From Mesorhizobium sp. (lineage in GTDB: Bacteria > Pseudomonadota > Alphaproteobacteria > Rhizobiales > Rhizobiaceae): a DNA stretch of 64,000 nucleotides. This document shows, in pieces, positions 33,949 through 43,412 of this stretch; the first letter of the stretch is position 1, and every line of letters begins with the position of its first letter. The notes under the pieces were generated by a model. The model was given only the letters and a program-made list of their open reading frames with translations, was not told the origin of the DNA and made no database searches. The translations under genes and the position numbers were made by a program. Location: NCBI RefSeq assembly GCF_024710845.1, contig NZ_JANJTZ010000066.1, forward strand, positions 124,001-188,000, in the 5' to 3' direction.

Positions 33949-34737
33949 ATGCTGGCTCTGAAGAACATCCAGATCCTCTACGACCGGGCCATCGAAGCCG
34001 TCCGCGACGTCTCGCTCGAGGTGCCGACCGGCCAGATCGTGGCGCTGCTCGGCTCGAACGGCGCGGGCAAGTCGACGATCCTGAAAGCAATCTCGGGCGT
34101 CCTCTACCAAGAGGACGGTGAGATCATGAGCGGCTCGATCCAGCTCGAAGGCGAGCAGATCTCCGGACGCACGCCTCGCGACATCGTCGAGAAGGGCGTG
34201 CTGCAGGTGCCGGAGGGCCGGGCGCTGTTCGCGACACTGACAGTCGAAGAAAACCTCCTGATGGGCGGCTTCACGCGCAGCCGCGCCGAGACGTCGGAAG
34301 GGCTGGAACGCGTCTACCAGATGTTCCCGCGGGTCAAGGAACGGCGGACGCAGATTTCCGGCTACCTGTCTGGTGGCGAGCAACAGATGGTTGCGATCGG
34401 CCGTGCCCTGATGGGAAAGCCACGGCTGCTGATGCTCGACGAGCCGTCTCTCGGGCTGGCGCCGCAGATCGTGGACACGATCTTCGACGCGGTCATCGCG
34501 CTCAACCGGGACACCGGGCTCACCGTTCTCCTGGTCGAGCAGAATGCGCAGCTCGCGCTGCAGACGGCCTCCTACGGTTACATCATCGAGAACGGGCGCA
34601 TCGTGCTCGACGGCGCGGCGGAGAAGCTGCGGGCGAACGACGATGTGCAGGAATTCTACCTGGGCTTCTCGGGAGGCGAGCGCAGGAGCATGCGCGACGT
34701 GAAGCACTACAAGCGGCGCAAGAGGTGGCTGTCGTGA
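33949..34737 (+). CDS. livF: Branched-chain-type ABC transporter ATP-binding protein (LivF-like), system 1
   Basis: 262 aa ATPase. Walker A is LGSNGAGKSTI, the signature LSGGEQQMVAIGRAL and Walker B LLMLDEPSLGL. The C-terminal tail (FSGGERRSMRDVKHYKRRKR) is longer and more basic than usual. The start lies just after a divergent promoter region and has no strong ribosome site (GCCGCGGTCCTGACGC precedes it), so initial translation may be weak. It leads an operon with LivG, a CoA ligase, LivH, LivM and a binding protein, so the system probably imports a carboxylic acid, not an amino acid. Confidence 0.9.
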   Translation: MLALKNIQILYDRAIEAVRDVSLEVPTGQIVALLGSNGAGKSTILKAISGVLYQEDGEIMSGSIQLEGEQISGRTPRDIVEKGVLQVPEGRALFATLTVEENLLMGGFTRSRAETSEGLERVYQMFPRVKERRTQISGYLSGGEQQMVAIGRALMGKPRLLMLDEPSLGLAPQIVDTIFDAVIALNRDTGLTVLLVEQNAQLALQTASYGYIIENGRIVLDGAAEKLRANDDVQEFYLGFSGGERRSMRDVKHYKRRKRWLS

Positions 34738-35510
34738 CCGCCTTTCTCGAACTCAGCGGCGTAACCAAGCGGTTCGGCGGCCTCGTCGCGGTGAGCGATG
34801 TAGGCCTCACCGTCGAGCAGGGGCAGATCTATTCGCTGATCGGGCCGAACGGCGCCGGCAAGACGACGCTGTTCAACCTGATCAGCGCAGTGTTCCGCCC
34901 GACCTCGGGCAGCATCCTGTTCGAGGGCAAGGACCTGACGCGGCTGCCCACCCACGCGCTGGCGCGCCTCGGCATTGCGCGGACGTTCCAGAACCTCGCG
35001 GTGTTCAAGCACGAGACGGTGGTGAACAATCTCCTCGTCGGCATGCACACGCATCTCAGGTCCGATCCTATCTCGGCGGCCATCTTCTGGGGCCGCACGC
35101 GGCGCGAGGAGATGCAGGCGCGCGACCGGGTCGAGGAGATCATCGATTTCCTGGAAATCGAAGACATCCGCGACCATCCGGTCGGCACGCTGTCCTACGG
35201 CCAGCAGAAGCGCGTCGAACTCGGCCGGGCGCTCGCGGTCTCTCCGAAGCTGCTGCTCCTAGACGAGATGGTGTCGGGCATGAACCAGGAGGAGCGCGAG
35301 GACATCGCCCGCTTCATCCTCGACCTGAAGGACGAGCTCGGCATGACCGTGTTCATGGTCGAGCACGACATGGGAATCGTGATGGACATTTCCGACCATG
35401 TCTGCGTGGTCAATTACGGCCGCAAGATCGCGGAAGGGGCGCCGGCCGAGGTCGCGGCGAACCCGGCGGTGATCGATGCCTATCTCGGCGCCAAGAGGAG
35501 CGCGGCATGA
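34734..35510 (+). CDS. livG: Branched-chain-type ABC transporter ATP-binding protein (LivG-like), system 1
   Basis: 258 aa ATPase with Walker A IGPNGAGKTTLF, signature LSYGQQKRVELGRAL and the LivG-typical Walker B region LLLDEMVSGMNQEE (Met for Pro after DE). I chose GTG 34734, which overlaps the LivF stop (GTGA) and has AGAGG at good spacing; a GTG three codons upstream is also open. Its stop overlaps the next start (ATGA). It forms the cytoplasmic ATPase pair with LivF. Confidence 0.9.
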   Translation: MTAFLELSGVTKRFGGLVAVSDVGLTVEQGQIYSLIGPNGAGKTTLFNLISAVFRPTSGSILFEGKDLTRLPTHALARLGIARTFQNLAVFKHETVVNNLLVGMHTHLRSDPISAAIFWGRTRREEMQARDRVEEIIDFLEIEDIRDHPVGTLSYGQQKRVELGRALAVSPKLLLLDEMVSGMNQEEREDIARFILDLKDELGMTVFMVEHDMGIVMDISDHVCVVNYGRKIAEGAPAEVAANPAVIDAYLGAKRSAA

Positions 35511-37351
35511 GCGGGGCGATCGATTTCGCGCGCGTGACGATGCCGCAGGTGCTGCAGCACCATGCGCAGACGCAAGGGTCCGAACTTGCCTTGCGGGTGA
35601 AGGAGAAGGGGCTCTGGCGCCGCTTCACCTGGCAAGACTATTTCGACCACGCCCGCCTCGTGGCGATCGGATTGCGCGCGCTCGGCCTGGAGGCCGGCGA
35701 CCGGATCGCAGTTGCGGGCGACGACAGCCCGGAATGGCTGTTCTCCGACCTTGGCGTGCAGATGGCCGGCGGTGCCTGCCTCGGCATCTATCCGACCAAC
35801 CCATGGCCGGAGCTGCAGTATATCGTGCGCCATTCGAAGGCGCGGATCGTCGTGTGCGGCGACCAAGAGCAGACCGACAAGGTGCTGGATGCGCGCTCGA
35901 AGGACGGCGGCCTGCCGGACCTCGAGCACATCGTCTGCATCGACACGAAGGGCATGCGCCACTACCGCGAGCCCGGACTGATCTCGTTCGAGGACCTTCT
36001 CGAACTGGGGCGCGCGAACGAGGCGAAGCTCGGTCCCGTGGTCGACGCGCAACTTGCCGGGGGCAAGCCCGACGACGTCGCCATCATCGTCTACACCTCG
36101 GGCACGACCGGCATGCCGAAGGGCGCGATGCTGACGCATCGCAACATGCTGCATTCGGCTTCGCAGGTGGTGCAGATCCACGGGCTCAGCCGAGAGACCT
36201 ATTCGGTCCTCTGCTACCTGCCGCTCTGCCACGTCGCGGAGCGCAGCTTTTCCACCGTCATGCAGCTCGTCACCGGGTGCACCGTGTCCTTCGCCGAGTC
36301 GGTCGACACGGTGGTCGTCAACCTGCGCGAAATCGCGCCGAAGGGTTTTCTCGGCGTGCCGCGCATCTGGGAGAAGATGCAGCAGAGCGTGCTCTACCGG
36401 GTCAAGGACACGACGCCCTTCCAGCGCCGCGTCTACGAGGCCTGCATGAAGCGCGGACGCCCGATCGCCGAGCGGCGGCTCGCCAATGGCGGCACATTTG
36501 CGAGCCTCGGCGACCGGCTGACGTTCGCGCTGCTCTCGCTGATCTGCTTCCGCAGCCTGCGGACATTCCTGGGCATCAACCGCGTGAAGAACGGCTTCTG
36601 CGGCGGGGCGACCGTCTCGCCGGAAGTGCTCCTGTTCTTCTGGATCCTCGGCGTGCCGGTCTACCAGATCTACGGAATGACGGAGAGCGCGGGCGTCTCG
36701 CACACCCAGCGCCCTGGCGCGACGACGCTCGGCCGGTCCGGTCCGTTGATCCCGGGTCTGGAGCAGAAGGTCGATGACGACGGCGAACTGCTTCTCAAGG
36801 GAGCCAGCGTCTTCAAGGGCTATCTCTTCGACGACACGGCCACGTCCCGCGCCTTCAGCGACGGCTGGCTGCACACCGGCGACATCGTCGAGATCGAGGC
36901 GAGCGGCGAAGTCCATGTGCTCGACCGCAAGAAGGACATCCTGATCACGTCGGGCGGCAAGAACATCACGCCCTCGCTGATCGAGAACTCGCTGAAGGAC
37001 TCGCCCTATATCCGCGAAGCGATCCTGCTCGGCGACGGCCGCAACTTCCTCGCCGCACTCATCCAGATCGACCTGGAGACGACAGGCAAATGGGCGCAGC
37101 AGCAGAACATCCAGTACACGACCTACCGGACGCTGGCCCAGAACGAGAAGGTCCGCGAGCTCATCTCCGGTGAGGTCAAGCGGGTGAACGACCGCTTCGC
37201 CCGCGTCGAGAACGTACGCAAATTCCTGATCCTGGCCAAGGAACTCGACCATGACGACGGCGAGCTGACCGCGACCATGAAGGTCCGCCGGCGGATCATC
37301 GAGGACAAGTTCCGCAGCGAAATCGAGACGATCTACGGGAGCGCGGCCTGA
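35507..37351 (+). CDS. Long-chain-type acyl-CoA synthetase inside an ABC transporter operon
   Basis: 614 aa ANL ligase of the long-chain FadD15/ACSL class, recognisable by its extra mid-region (GFLGVPRIWEKMQQSVLYRV; FCGGATVSPEVLLFFWILGV) and by IIVYTSGTTGMPKGAM, YQIYGMTESAG, GWLHTGDIVEIE and LDRKKDILITSGGKNITP. It sits between the ATPase and permease genes, overlapping the former by 4 bases and the latter by 1, so it is surely co-expressed with the transporter. Import followed at once by CoA ligation is the likely scheme. Confidence 0.88.
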   Translation: MSGAIDFARVTMPQVLQHHAQTQGSELALRVKEKGLWRRFTWQDYFDHARLVAIGLRALGLEAGDRIAVAGDDSPEWLFSDLGVQMAGGACLGIYPTNPWPELQYIVRHSKARIVVCGDQEQTDKVLDARSKDGGLPDLEHIVCIDTKGMRHYREPGLISFEDLLELGRANEAKLGPVVDAQLAGGKPDDVAIIVYTSGTTGMPKGAMLTHRNMLHSASQVVQIHGLSRETYSVLCYLPLCHVAERSFSTVMQLVTGCTVSFAESVDTVVVNLREIAPKGFLGVPRIWEKMQQSVLYRVKDTTPFQRRVYEACMKRGRPIAERRLANGGTFASLGDRLTFALLSLICFRSLRTFLGINRVKNGFCGGATVSPEVLLFFWILGVPVYQIYGMTESAGVSHTQRPGATTLGRSGPLIPGLEQKVDDDGELLLKGASVFKGYLFDDTATSRAFSDGWLHTGDIVEIEASGEVHVLDRKKDILITSGGKNITPSLIENSLKDSPYIREAILLGDGRNFLAALIQIDLETTGKWAQQQNIQYTTYRTLAQNEKVRELISGEVKRVNDRFARVENVRKFLILAKELDHDDGELTATMKVRRRIIEDKFRSEIETIYGSAA

Positions 37352-38223
37352 TGGATTTCTTCCTTCTCCTGGTCGCCACGGGCCTGGTTTCCGGCGCCGC
37401 CTACGGGCTCATCGCGATGGGCTTCGCGCTCATCTTCAAGTCGACCGGGGTGGTGAACTTCGCCCAGGGCGAACTGGTCATGCTCACCGCCTACATCTCG
37501 TTCTCCCTCTACACGACGTTCGACCTTTCCTTCTTCCCGCTGATGCTGGTGACGATCCCGATCTCGATGCTGATCGGGCTGGTGCTCGAGCGGCTGTTCA
37601 TCCGTCCGATGCTCGGCGAGCCGATCTTCGCGATCGTCATGGTGACGGTCGGCCTCGCGGTCATCCTGCGCGGCGTGACGATCATGATCTGGGGGCCGGA
37701 TCCGTTCAATTTCACCGCCGGCATCCCGACGGAGGTGGTCTATATCGGCTCGGTTCCGTTCTATCCGGCGCAGCTCTACCTGATCGGTGCGCTGGCCGTG
37801 ATGACGTTCGCCGGCTGGGCCTTCCTGCGCTTCAGCCGCATGGGCATCGCCATGCGGGCGGTCGCGGCCAACGAGACGGCGGCGCTGCTGGTCGGCATCA
37901 GCGTCAGTCGCATCCATGCAGTCGCCTGGATGCTGTCGGCGGCGATCGCGTCGGTGGCCGGCGTGCTTTTCGCAGCGAACTTCAAGCTCGCGCCGGACCT
38001 CTGGTTCCAGGGGCTGAAGTCGTTCCCGGCGGTCATCCTCGGAGGGCTGGATTCGGTCATCGGGTCGGCTGTCGCCGGTCTCATCATCGGCATGATCGAG
38101 AACCTGTTCCAGGGCTATGTCGGCCAGGGACTGCGGGAAATCTCGGGCTTCATCGTCATCGTCATCGTGCTGATGGTCCGTCCTTACGGCCTGTTCGGCT
38201 CCAAGGATATCGAGCGCGTCTGA
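37351..38223 (+). CDS. livH: Branched-chain-type ABC permease (LivH-like), system 1
   Basis: 290 aa integral membrane protein with about eight hydrophobic segments. GAAYGLIAMGFALIFKSTGVVNFAQGE near the N-terminus and the GGLDSVIGSAVAGLIIGMIENL loop near the C-terminus are LivH marks. It starts at the A of the ligase stop (TGATGG) and ends one base into the LivM start, so the permease pair is tightly coupled. Confidence 0.9.
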   Translation: MDFFLLLVATGLVSGAAYGLIAMGFALIFKSTGVVNFAQGELVMLTAYISFSLYTTFDLSFFPLMLVTIPISMLIGLVLERLFIRPMLGEPIFAIVMVTVGLAVILRGVTIMIWGPDPFNFTAGIPTEVVYIGSVPFYPAQLYLIGALAVMTFAGWAFLRFSRMGIAMRAVAANETAALLVGISVSRIHAVAWMLSAAIASVAGVLFAANFKLAPDLWFQGLKSFPAVILGGLDSVIGSAVAGLIIGMIENLFQGYVGQGLREISGFIVIVIVLMVRPYGLFGSKDIERV

Positions 38224-39269
38224 TGCGGACAGGTCATTTCAAGGAACGCACGGGACAGCTGGTCGCGCTCAGCGACAGCAAGGTGGTCTGGTCCTTCGTC
38301 GCGCTCTTGTTCGCCCTGGCGCTCGTCGCGCCCTTCGTGCTCGGCAACTATCAGGTCACCCTGCTGGTCTCGGCGCTGATCGCCATCGTCGGCGCCGTCG
38401 GGCTCAACATGCTGACCGGCACCACCGGGCTGATCTCGCTCGGCCAGGCCGGGTTCCTTGCCGTCGGCGCCTACACAAACGCGATCCTGATGATGGATTT
38501 CGGCTGGCCGGTCTGGCTGTCGCTGCCGGCGGCGGGTGTCGTCGCGGCGCTGATCAGCATCCTTGTCGGTGTCCCCTCGTTGCGGCTGAAGGGTCTCTAT
38601 CTGGCGATCACCACGCTCGCCTTCGCCTTCATCATCAACCACGTGATCCTGTACGCCGAATGGCTGACCCACGGTCCGAACGGCATCTTCGTCTCGGGTG
38701 CGAAGCTCTTCGGCTTCGATATCCAGAAGGGCAAGCCGCTCTACTACACGGCGCTCGCGGTTGCCGCGATCGTGGTCTTCGCCGCGCTCAACATCCAGCG
38801 CTCGCGCATCGGCCGCGCCTGGATGGCGATCCGCGACCACGACATCGCCGCCCGCGTCATGGGCGTCGACCTGGTGCGCTACAAGCTCTACGCCTTCATG
38901 GTCTCGTCCTTCATCGTCGGTATCGCGGGCGCCCTGATCTCGCTGCAGATCCGCTTCGTCAACATCGACGTCTTCGCGCTCATCCTGTCGATCGAGGCCC
39001 TCGCCATCATCATCCTCGGCGGGCTCGGCTCGATCGCCGGCGCCATCCTCGGGGCGATCTTCCTGTCGCTCCTGCCCGAGGCCATCCGGCTCTTCTTCGA
39101 CACCTTCTCGGACACGAATTCGAGCTTCTACACGACCTATGTCTACGAGATCCGCGGCATCACCTACGGCGTCGTGATCATCGCCTTCCTGCGGCTGAAG
39201 CCGGAAGGGCTGATCGGGCTTTGGCGTGACATCCGGAAATACTGGAGCAACTGGCCGCTCGCCTACTGA
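38223..39269 (+). CDS. livM: Branched-chain-type ABC permease (LivM-like), system 1
   Basis: 348 aa permease with about nine hydrophobic segments. GLNMLTGTTGLISLGQAGFLAVGAY and the EAA-type loop MAIRDHDIAARVMGVDLVRYKLYAF are LivM signatures; LGGLGSIAGAILGAIFLSLLPEAIR is the second conserved loop. It forms the channel together with the LivH-like protein. The binding-protein gene follows after 34 bases. Confidence 0.9.
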   Translation: MRTGHFKERTGQLVALSDSKVVWSFVALLFALALVAPFVLGNYQVTLLVSALIAIVGAVGLNMLTGTTGLISLGQAGFLAVGAYTNAILMMDFGWPVWLSLPAAGVVAALISILVGVPSLRLKGLYLAITTLAFAFIINHVILYAEWLTHGPNGIFVSGAKLFGFDIQKGKPLYYTALAVAAIVVFAALNIQRSRIGRAWMAIRDHDIAARVMGVDLVRYKLYAFMVSSFIVGIAGALISLQIRFVNIDVFALILSIEALAIIILGGLGSIAGAILGAIFLSLLPEAIRLFFDTFSDTNSSFYTTYVYEIRGITYGVVIIAFLRLKPEGLIGLWRDIRKYWSNWPLAY

Positions 39270-39303
39270 CGCGCGACCGCAACGACAAAGTGGAGGAAAC
39301 AGC

Positions 39304-40473
39304 ATGAAGAAGACATTGATTGCACTCGCTGCCGCACTGCTCGCCTCGACAGCCGCCTACGCCCAGGACCCGGGCGTGACGGACACCGAGATCAAGATCG
39401 GCGACGTCAACATCATGACGGGACCAGCTTCGTTCATCGGCAAGGCCGTCTCGGTCGGTTCCAAGATCGCGGCGGCCGAGATCAACGAAGCCGGCGGCGT
39501 CAACGGCCGCAAGATCACGGTCATCACCGAGGACGACGGCTACGTGCCGGCGCGCTCGTTCCAGGCCTTGACCAAGCTGATCGAGGTCGACGGCATCTTC
39601 GCGCTCAACGGCACGTCGGGCACGGCGAACGTGCTCGCGATGATGCCGCTGATCGAGGAGAACAACCTGCCGACCGTGGTCACCACCGCGCCTAACGAAC
39701 TCGTCTACAAGCCGGTGCGTCCGTCGGTCTTCACCGTCGGCGCGAGCTATGCCGACGCGTTCTACGGCCAGCTGAAATACATCCACGAGAATATGAAGGT
39801 CGAGAACCCGGTCTATGGCTTGATCCGCCAAGACGATGATTTCGGCGCCGCGATCGAGCATGGTTTCGACCGTGCGATCAAGGAGTTCGGGGTCAAGGAA
39901 GGCCCGCGTGTCCGCTTCAAGAAGGGCACGACCAACTTCGCGGCCGAGATCGCGCAGATGAAGCAGGCCGGCGTCAACGTGCTCGCCAATGGCGGGATCA
40001 TCGCGGGCGCGGCCAACATCCTGGGCGAGGCGCGCAAGCTGAGCATGGACCTTCAGGTGGCCGGCGTGTGGTCGGAAGACATGCCGCCGTCTGTGAACCT
40101 CGCCGCTCCGGCCGGCTACGACTACCTCGTCGCCGATTATGTGGCGCTCAACGGTCCGGCGATCGACGCCTTCATGGAGAAGGCCAAGAAATACGCCTCG
40201 GCCGATGAAGTCGGCGCGATCAACCGCTACACCTACCTCACCTATGTCGGCCTGCATGCGCTGGCGGAGGGGATGAAACGCTGCGGCAAGGAGCTGACGC
40301 GCGCCTGCACCATCGAGCAGCTGCGCGGGCTGAAGGACTTCGATACGCAGGGCGTGTCGGCTCCGATCAGCTTCGACAACGAAAGGCAGCTCTCCGGAAC
40401 AGCGCTGAAGATCTACCAGCTGAACTCGAAGGACAAGACCTTCAAGACGCTGCAGGACTTCACCCAGTACTGA
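39304..40473 (+). CDS. ABC transporter substrate-binding protein (LivK-type), system 1
   Basis: 389 aa periplasmic type I binding protein. A signal peptide (MKKTLIALAAALLASTAAYA) is followed by QDPGVTDTEIKIGDVNIMTG. Conserved lobes include INEAGGVNGRKITVITEDDGY and ALNGTSGTANVLAMMPLIEENN. It follows a GTGGAGGAAACAGC ribosome site at 39304. It delivers the solute to the LivH/LivM-like pair. Being next to a ligase gene, the ligand is probably an organic acid. A strong hairpin terminator follows its stop. Confidence 0.9.
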   Translation: MKKTLIALAAALLASTAAYAQDPGVTDTEIKIGDVNIMTGPASFIGKAVSVGSKIAAAEINEAGGVNGRKITVITEDDGYVPARSFQALTKLIEVDGIFALNGTSGTANVLAMMPLIEENNLPTVVTTAPNELVYKPVRPSVFTVGASYADAFYGQLKYIHENMKVENPVYGLIRQDDDFGAAIEHGFDRAIKEFGVKEGPRVRFKKGTTNFAAEIAQMKQAGVNVLANGGIIAGAANILGEARKLSMDLQVAGVWSEDMPPSVNLAAPAGYDYLVADYVALNGPAIDAFMEKAKKYASADEVGAINRYTYLTYVGLHALAEGMKRCGKELTRACTIEQLRGLKDFDTQGVSAPISFDNERQLSGTALKIYQLNSKDKTFKTLQDFTQY

Positions 40474-40488
40474 GTTACACCCCGCCTC

Positions 40489-40521
40489 GGCCCGCCGCTC
40501 GCGCGGCGGGCCTCTTTCTTT
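40489..40521 (+). terminator. Intrinsic terminator after the first Liv-type operon
   Basis: GGCCCGCCGC-TCGC-GCGGCGGGCC: a perfect 10-bp GC stem with a 4-base loop (40489-40512), followed by TCTTTCTTT. It lies 16 bases after the binding-protein stop and before the next start at 40537, so it should end most transcripts of the transport operon. Confidence 0.85.
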
Positions 40522-40536
40522 CCGAGGGCTCCTGCG

Positions 40537-41463
40537 ATGCCGCTTCCCGCCAGCTGGACCGGGCGCCTGCGCCTGCCGGTCGTCGCCGCGCCGATGTTTC
40601 TCATCTCGGGACCCGATCTCGTGGTCGAGACGTCCAATGCCGGCGTAGTCGGCAGCTTCCCGGTGCTCAACCAGCGCACCAGCGACGGCTATCGCGACTG
40701 GCTCGACGAGATCGCCGGACGGCTGAACCATGACGCCGCGCCATTCGGCGTCAATCTGGTCGTGCACAAGAGCAATCCGCGGCTGGATACGGATCTCGCC
40801 ATCACCGTCGATCGCAAGGTGCCGCTGGTGATCACCTCGCTCGGGCTCAACCGCGACCTGATCGCGGCCGTGCATTCCTATGGCGGCCTCGTCTTTCACG
40901 ATGTCACCAATCTCAAATTCGCGGCCAAGGCAGCCGAGGCGGGCGTCGATGGGCTGATCGCCGTTTCCTACGGTGCCGGCGGTCATGCCGGCTTGATCAG
41001 TCCCTTCGCTGCGCTGCACGAGATCCGCCAGATCTTCGATGGCACGCTGCTGCTGGGAGGCGCGATCTCGACCGGGCGGCAGATCGCCGCCGCGCGTCTG
41101 ATGGGCGCCGACATGGTCTACATGGGCACGCGCTTCATGGCGACGGCCGAGAGCATGGCGGTGGAACGGCAACGCCAAATGATCCTCGACGCGAAGGCGG
41201 CCGACATCGTCTACACGCCGTCCGTCAGCGGCATTCCCGGCAACTTCCTGCGCGCCAGCCTCGCGGCGGCAGGCCGGAACCCGGACGATCTGACGCCGCC
41301 CGACGCGTTCAATTTCGGCACCGCGCAGGGCGACGTGAAGGCCTGGCGCGATCTTTGGGCGGCCGGGCAGGGCGTCGGCGCGATCGACGACGTGCCGCGT
41401 GTCGCGACCCTGGTCGACCGGCTGGAAGCAGACTACCGATCTGCGGCCTCGCTGCTCGCCTGA
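40537..41463 (+). CDS. Nitronate monooxygenase/2-nitropropane dioxygenase-like flavoprotein
   Basis: 308 aa TIM-barrel FMN protein. RLPVVAAPMFLISGPDLVVE at the start, GVNLVVHKSNPR, the catalytic-loop segment VSYGAGGHAGLISPFA with the conserved His, and GGAISTGRQIAAARLMGADMVYMGTRFM for FMN phosphate binding. The family oxidises alkyl nitronates, but many members in acyl-CoA clusters have other or unknown roles, including enoyl-reductase-like chemistry. It follows the terminator of the transport operon, so may have its own promoter or rely on readthrough. Confidence 0.82.
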   Translation: MPLPASWTGRLRLPVVAAPMFLISGPDLVVETSNAGVVGSFPVLNQRTSDGYRDWLDEIAGRLNHDAAPFGVNLVVHKSNPRLDTDLAITVDRKVPLVITSLGLNRDLIAAVHSYGGLVFHDVTNLKFAAKAAEAGVDGLIAVSYGAGGHAGLISPFAALHEIRQIFDGTLLLGGAISTGRQIAAARLMGADMVYMGTRFMATAESMAVERQRQMILDAKAADIVYTPSVSGIPGNFLRASLAAAGRNPDDLTPPDAFNFGTAQGDVKAWRDLWAAGQGVGAIDDVPRVATLVDRLEADYRSAASLLA

Positions 41464-41518
41464 GCAGGCATAGCCGCGGCCCCGCGCCGAATACAGCTCC
41501 CGCTTTGCCCTTCGCTTC

Positions 41519-42505
41519 TCACAGGTTGCGCTTCAGCCGGTCGGCGATGGTGCCGACAATGCCGGCCCGGAACGTCAGCACGCACAGAACGAAGATCACT
41601 CCCTGGATGACGGTGATCCACGATCCCGCCGAGACAAGGTAGTTCTGCAGCGTCGTCATGACCGCGGCGCCAACCAGCGGGCCGAATATCGTGCCGACGC
41701 CTCCAACAAGCGCCATCAGGATCGGCTCGCCCGACATCGACCAATGAACGTCGACCAGCGTCGCAACCTGGAACACGATCGCCTTGGTCGCCCCGGCGAG
41801 TGAAGCGATCGCCGCGGACATCACGAACGCCATCAGCTTGTAGCGCTGGGCGCGGTAGCCAAGCGAAACGGCGCGGCGCTCGTTGTCGCGCACCGCCTGC
41901 AGAACCTGGCCATAGGGCGAATGAACGAAGCGGTGAATCAGGAGCATGGCGCCCATGAAGATCGCGGCCACGGTCCAGTAGAGCGTCATGTCGTTCGACA
42001 GGTCGAAGAGGCCGAAGAGGTGGCCGCGCGGAACCGCCTGGATACCGTCCTCGCCATTCGTGAAGTCCGGACGCTGGACGGAGAAGAAATAGACCATCTG
42101 GGCAAGCGCGAGGGTGATCATGGCGAAATAGATGCCCTGACGGCGAATGGCGATGGCGCCGAAGGCCAGACCGAGCAAGGCGCCGGCGGCTGTTCCCGCC
42201 AGGATCGCCAGTTCGGGCGTGATGCCCCAGAACTTCGCAGTATAGGCGGAGACGTAGCTGGCGAGGCCGAAAAAGGCGGCGTGACCGAAAGAGAGGAGTC
42301 CGGCATAGCCGAACAGCAGGTTGAAGGCCGAGGCGAAGAGCGCGAAGCACAGCACCTTCATCAGGAAGACAGGATAGATGAAGGCAGGGGCTACGCAGAT
42401 CGCCAGCGCGAGCACGATGAAGATGACGCGGTGAAGGGCCTTGTCATCGCGCTCGGCTGGCACGACAGGCACGAAATCCGGAGTGATGGAAAGAGGCTCG
42501 GCCAT
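41519..42505 (-). CDS. livM: Branched-chain-type ABC permease (LivM-like), system 2
   Basis: 328 aa permease with about nine membrane segments. FNLLFGYAGLLSFGHAAFFGLASYVSAY, the loop LQAVRDNERRAVSLGYRAQRYKLMAF and LVGGVGTIFGPLVGAAVMTTLQNYL identify it. It is the last gene of a minus-strand LivG-LivF-LivH-LivM operon that has no binding-protein gene of its own. The gap 41464-41518 to the convergent flavoprotein gene shows no clear terminator. Confidence 0.9.
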   Translation of the reverse strand: MAEPLSITPDFVPVVPAERDDKALHRVIFIVLALAICVAPAFIYPVFLMKVLCFALFASAFNLLFGYAGLLSFGHAAFFGLASYVSAYTAKFWGITPELAILAGTAAGALLGLAFGAIAIRRQGIYFAMITLALAQMVYFFSVQRPDFTNGEDGIQAVPRGHLFGLFDLSNDMTLYWTVAAIFMGAMLLIHRFVHSPYGQVLQAVRDNERRAVSLGYRAQRYKLMAFVMSAAIASLAGATKAIVFQVATLVDVHWSMSGEPILMALVGGVGTIFGPLVGAAVMTTLQNYLVSAGSWITVIQGVIFVLCVLTFRAGIVGTIADRLKRNL

Positions 42506-42514
42506 CGATTTCTC

Positions 42515-43405
42515 CTAGCTGGCGCGGCCGAACAGGCCTTCGGGCTTTACCATCAGCACCAGGATCATGATGAAGAAGATCACGACCGACGACGCCTCCG
42601 GGTAGAAGACCTTGGTGAGCCCCTCGACGAGGCCGAGACAGAGGCCGGTGACGACCGAGCCGAGGATCGAGCCCATGCCGCCGATGACGACGACCGCGAA
42701 GACAACGATCAACAGATCGGCACCCATCTGCGGCTGGACGGAATAGATCGGCGCGGCGAGGACGCCGGCGAATGCGGCGAGCGCCACGCCGGCGCCGTAG
42801 GTGATCGTGATAAGGCGCGGCACGTTGATGCCGAACGCCTCGACCAGATTGGGGTTCTCCTGCGCGGCGCGCAACGTCGAGCCGATGGTGGTGCGTTCGA
42901 TGAGGAACCAGGTCACCAGACACACCGCCAGCGAAACGAAGAGGACCCAGGCGCGATAGTGCGGCAGGAACATGAAGCCGAGATTGGTGCCCGACGAGAG
43001 CGCGGCGGGGATCGGGTAGCGCAGGCCGGATGCGCCGAAATAATTGCGGAACAGGCCCTGGATGATGAGCGCCAGACCGAAGGTGAGAAGTAGGCCGTAG
43101 AGGGCCGGCAGGTTGCGGATGCGGACCAACAGCAGGCGCTCGATCGCAACGCCGATCAGGCCGACGACGAGCGGCGCGAGCAGCAGCGCCCACCAGTAGT
43201 CGATGCCGGCATAGGTCATGCCCATCCACGCAGCGAAGGCTCCCATCGTGTACTGCGCGCCATGGGCAAAGTTGATGATGTGCAGGAGCCCGAAGATGAT
43301 CGCAAGGCCGAGGCTCAGCATCGCGTAAAACGAGCCATTAATGAGACCGAGGAGCAGTTGCCCGGCAAGCGCCTGTATTGGGATTCCGATGAGATCCGTC
43401 AGCAT
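42515..43405 (-). CDS. livH: Branched-chain-type ABC permease (LivH-like), system 2
   Basis: 296 aa permease with about eight hydrophobic segments. NGSFYAMLSLGLAIIFGLLHIINFAHGA is the LivH N-terminal signature, and GGMGSILGSVVTGLCLGLVEGLTKVFYPE the C-terminal loop. It starts 7 bases after the LivF-like stop and precedes the LivM-like gene by 9 bases. Together they form the membrane channel of the second system. Confidence 0.9.
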   Translation of the reverse strand: MLTDLIGIPIQALAGQLLLGLINGSFYAMLSLGLAIIFGLLHIINFAHGAQYTMGAFAAWMGMTYAGIDYWWALLLAPLVVGLIGVAIERLLLVRIRNLPALYGLLLTFGLALIIQGLFRNYFGASGLRYPIPAALSSGTNLGFMFLPHYRAWVLFVSLAVCLVTWFLIERTTIGSTLRAAQENPNLVEAFGINVPRLITITYGAGVALAAFAGVLAAPIYSVQPQMGADLLIVVFAVVVIGGMGSILGSVVTGLCLGLVEGLTKVFYPEASSVVIFFIMILVLMVKPEGLFGRAS

Positions 43406-43412
43406 GCCCGCC

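Noticed and set aside
39178-41178. Long minus-strand open frame opposite the LivK-like and flavoprotein genes
   Set aside because: Low-complexity translation, no motif, crosses a terminator hairpin, and both plus-strand genes are certain.
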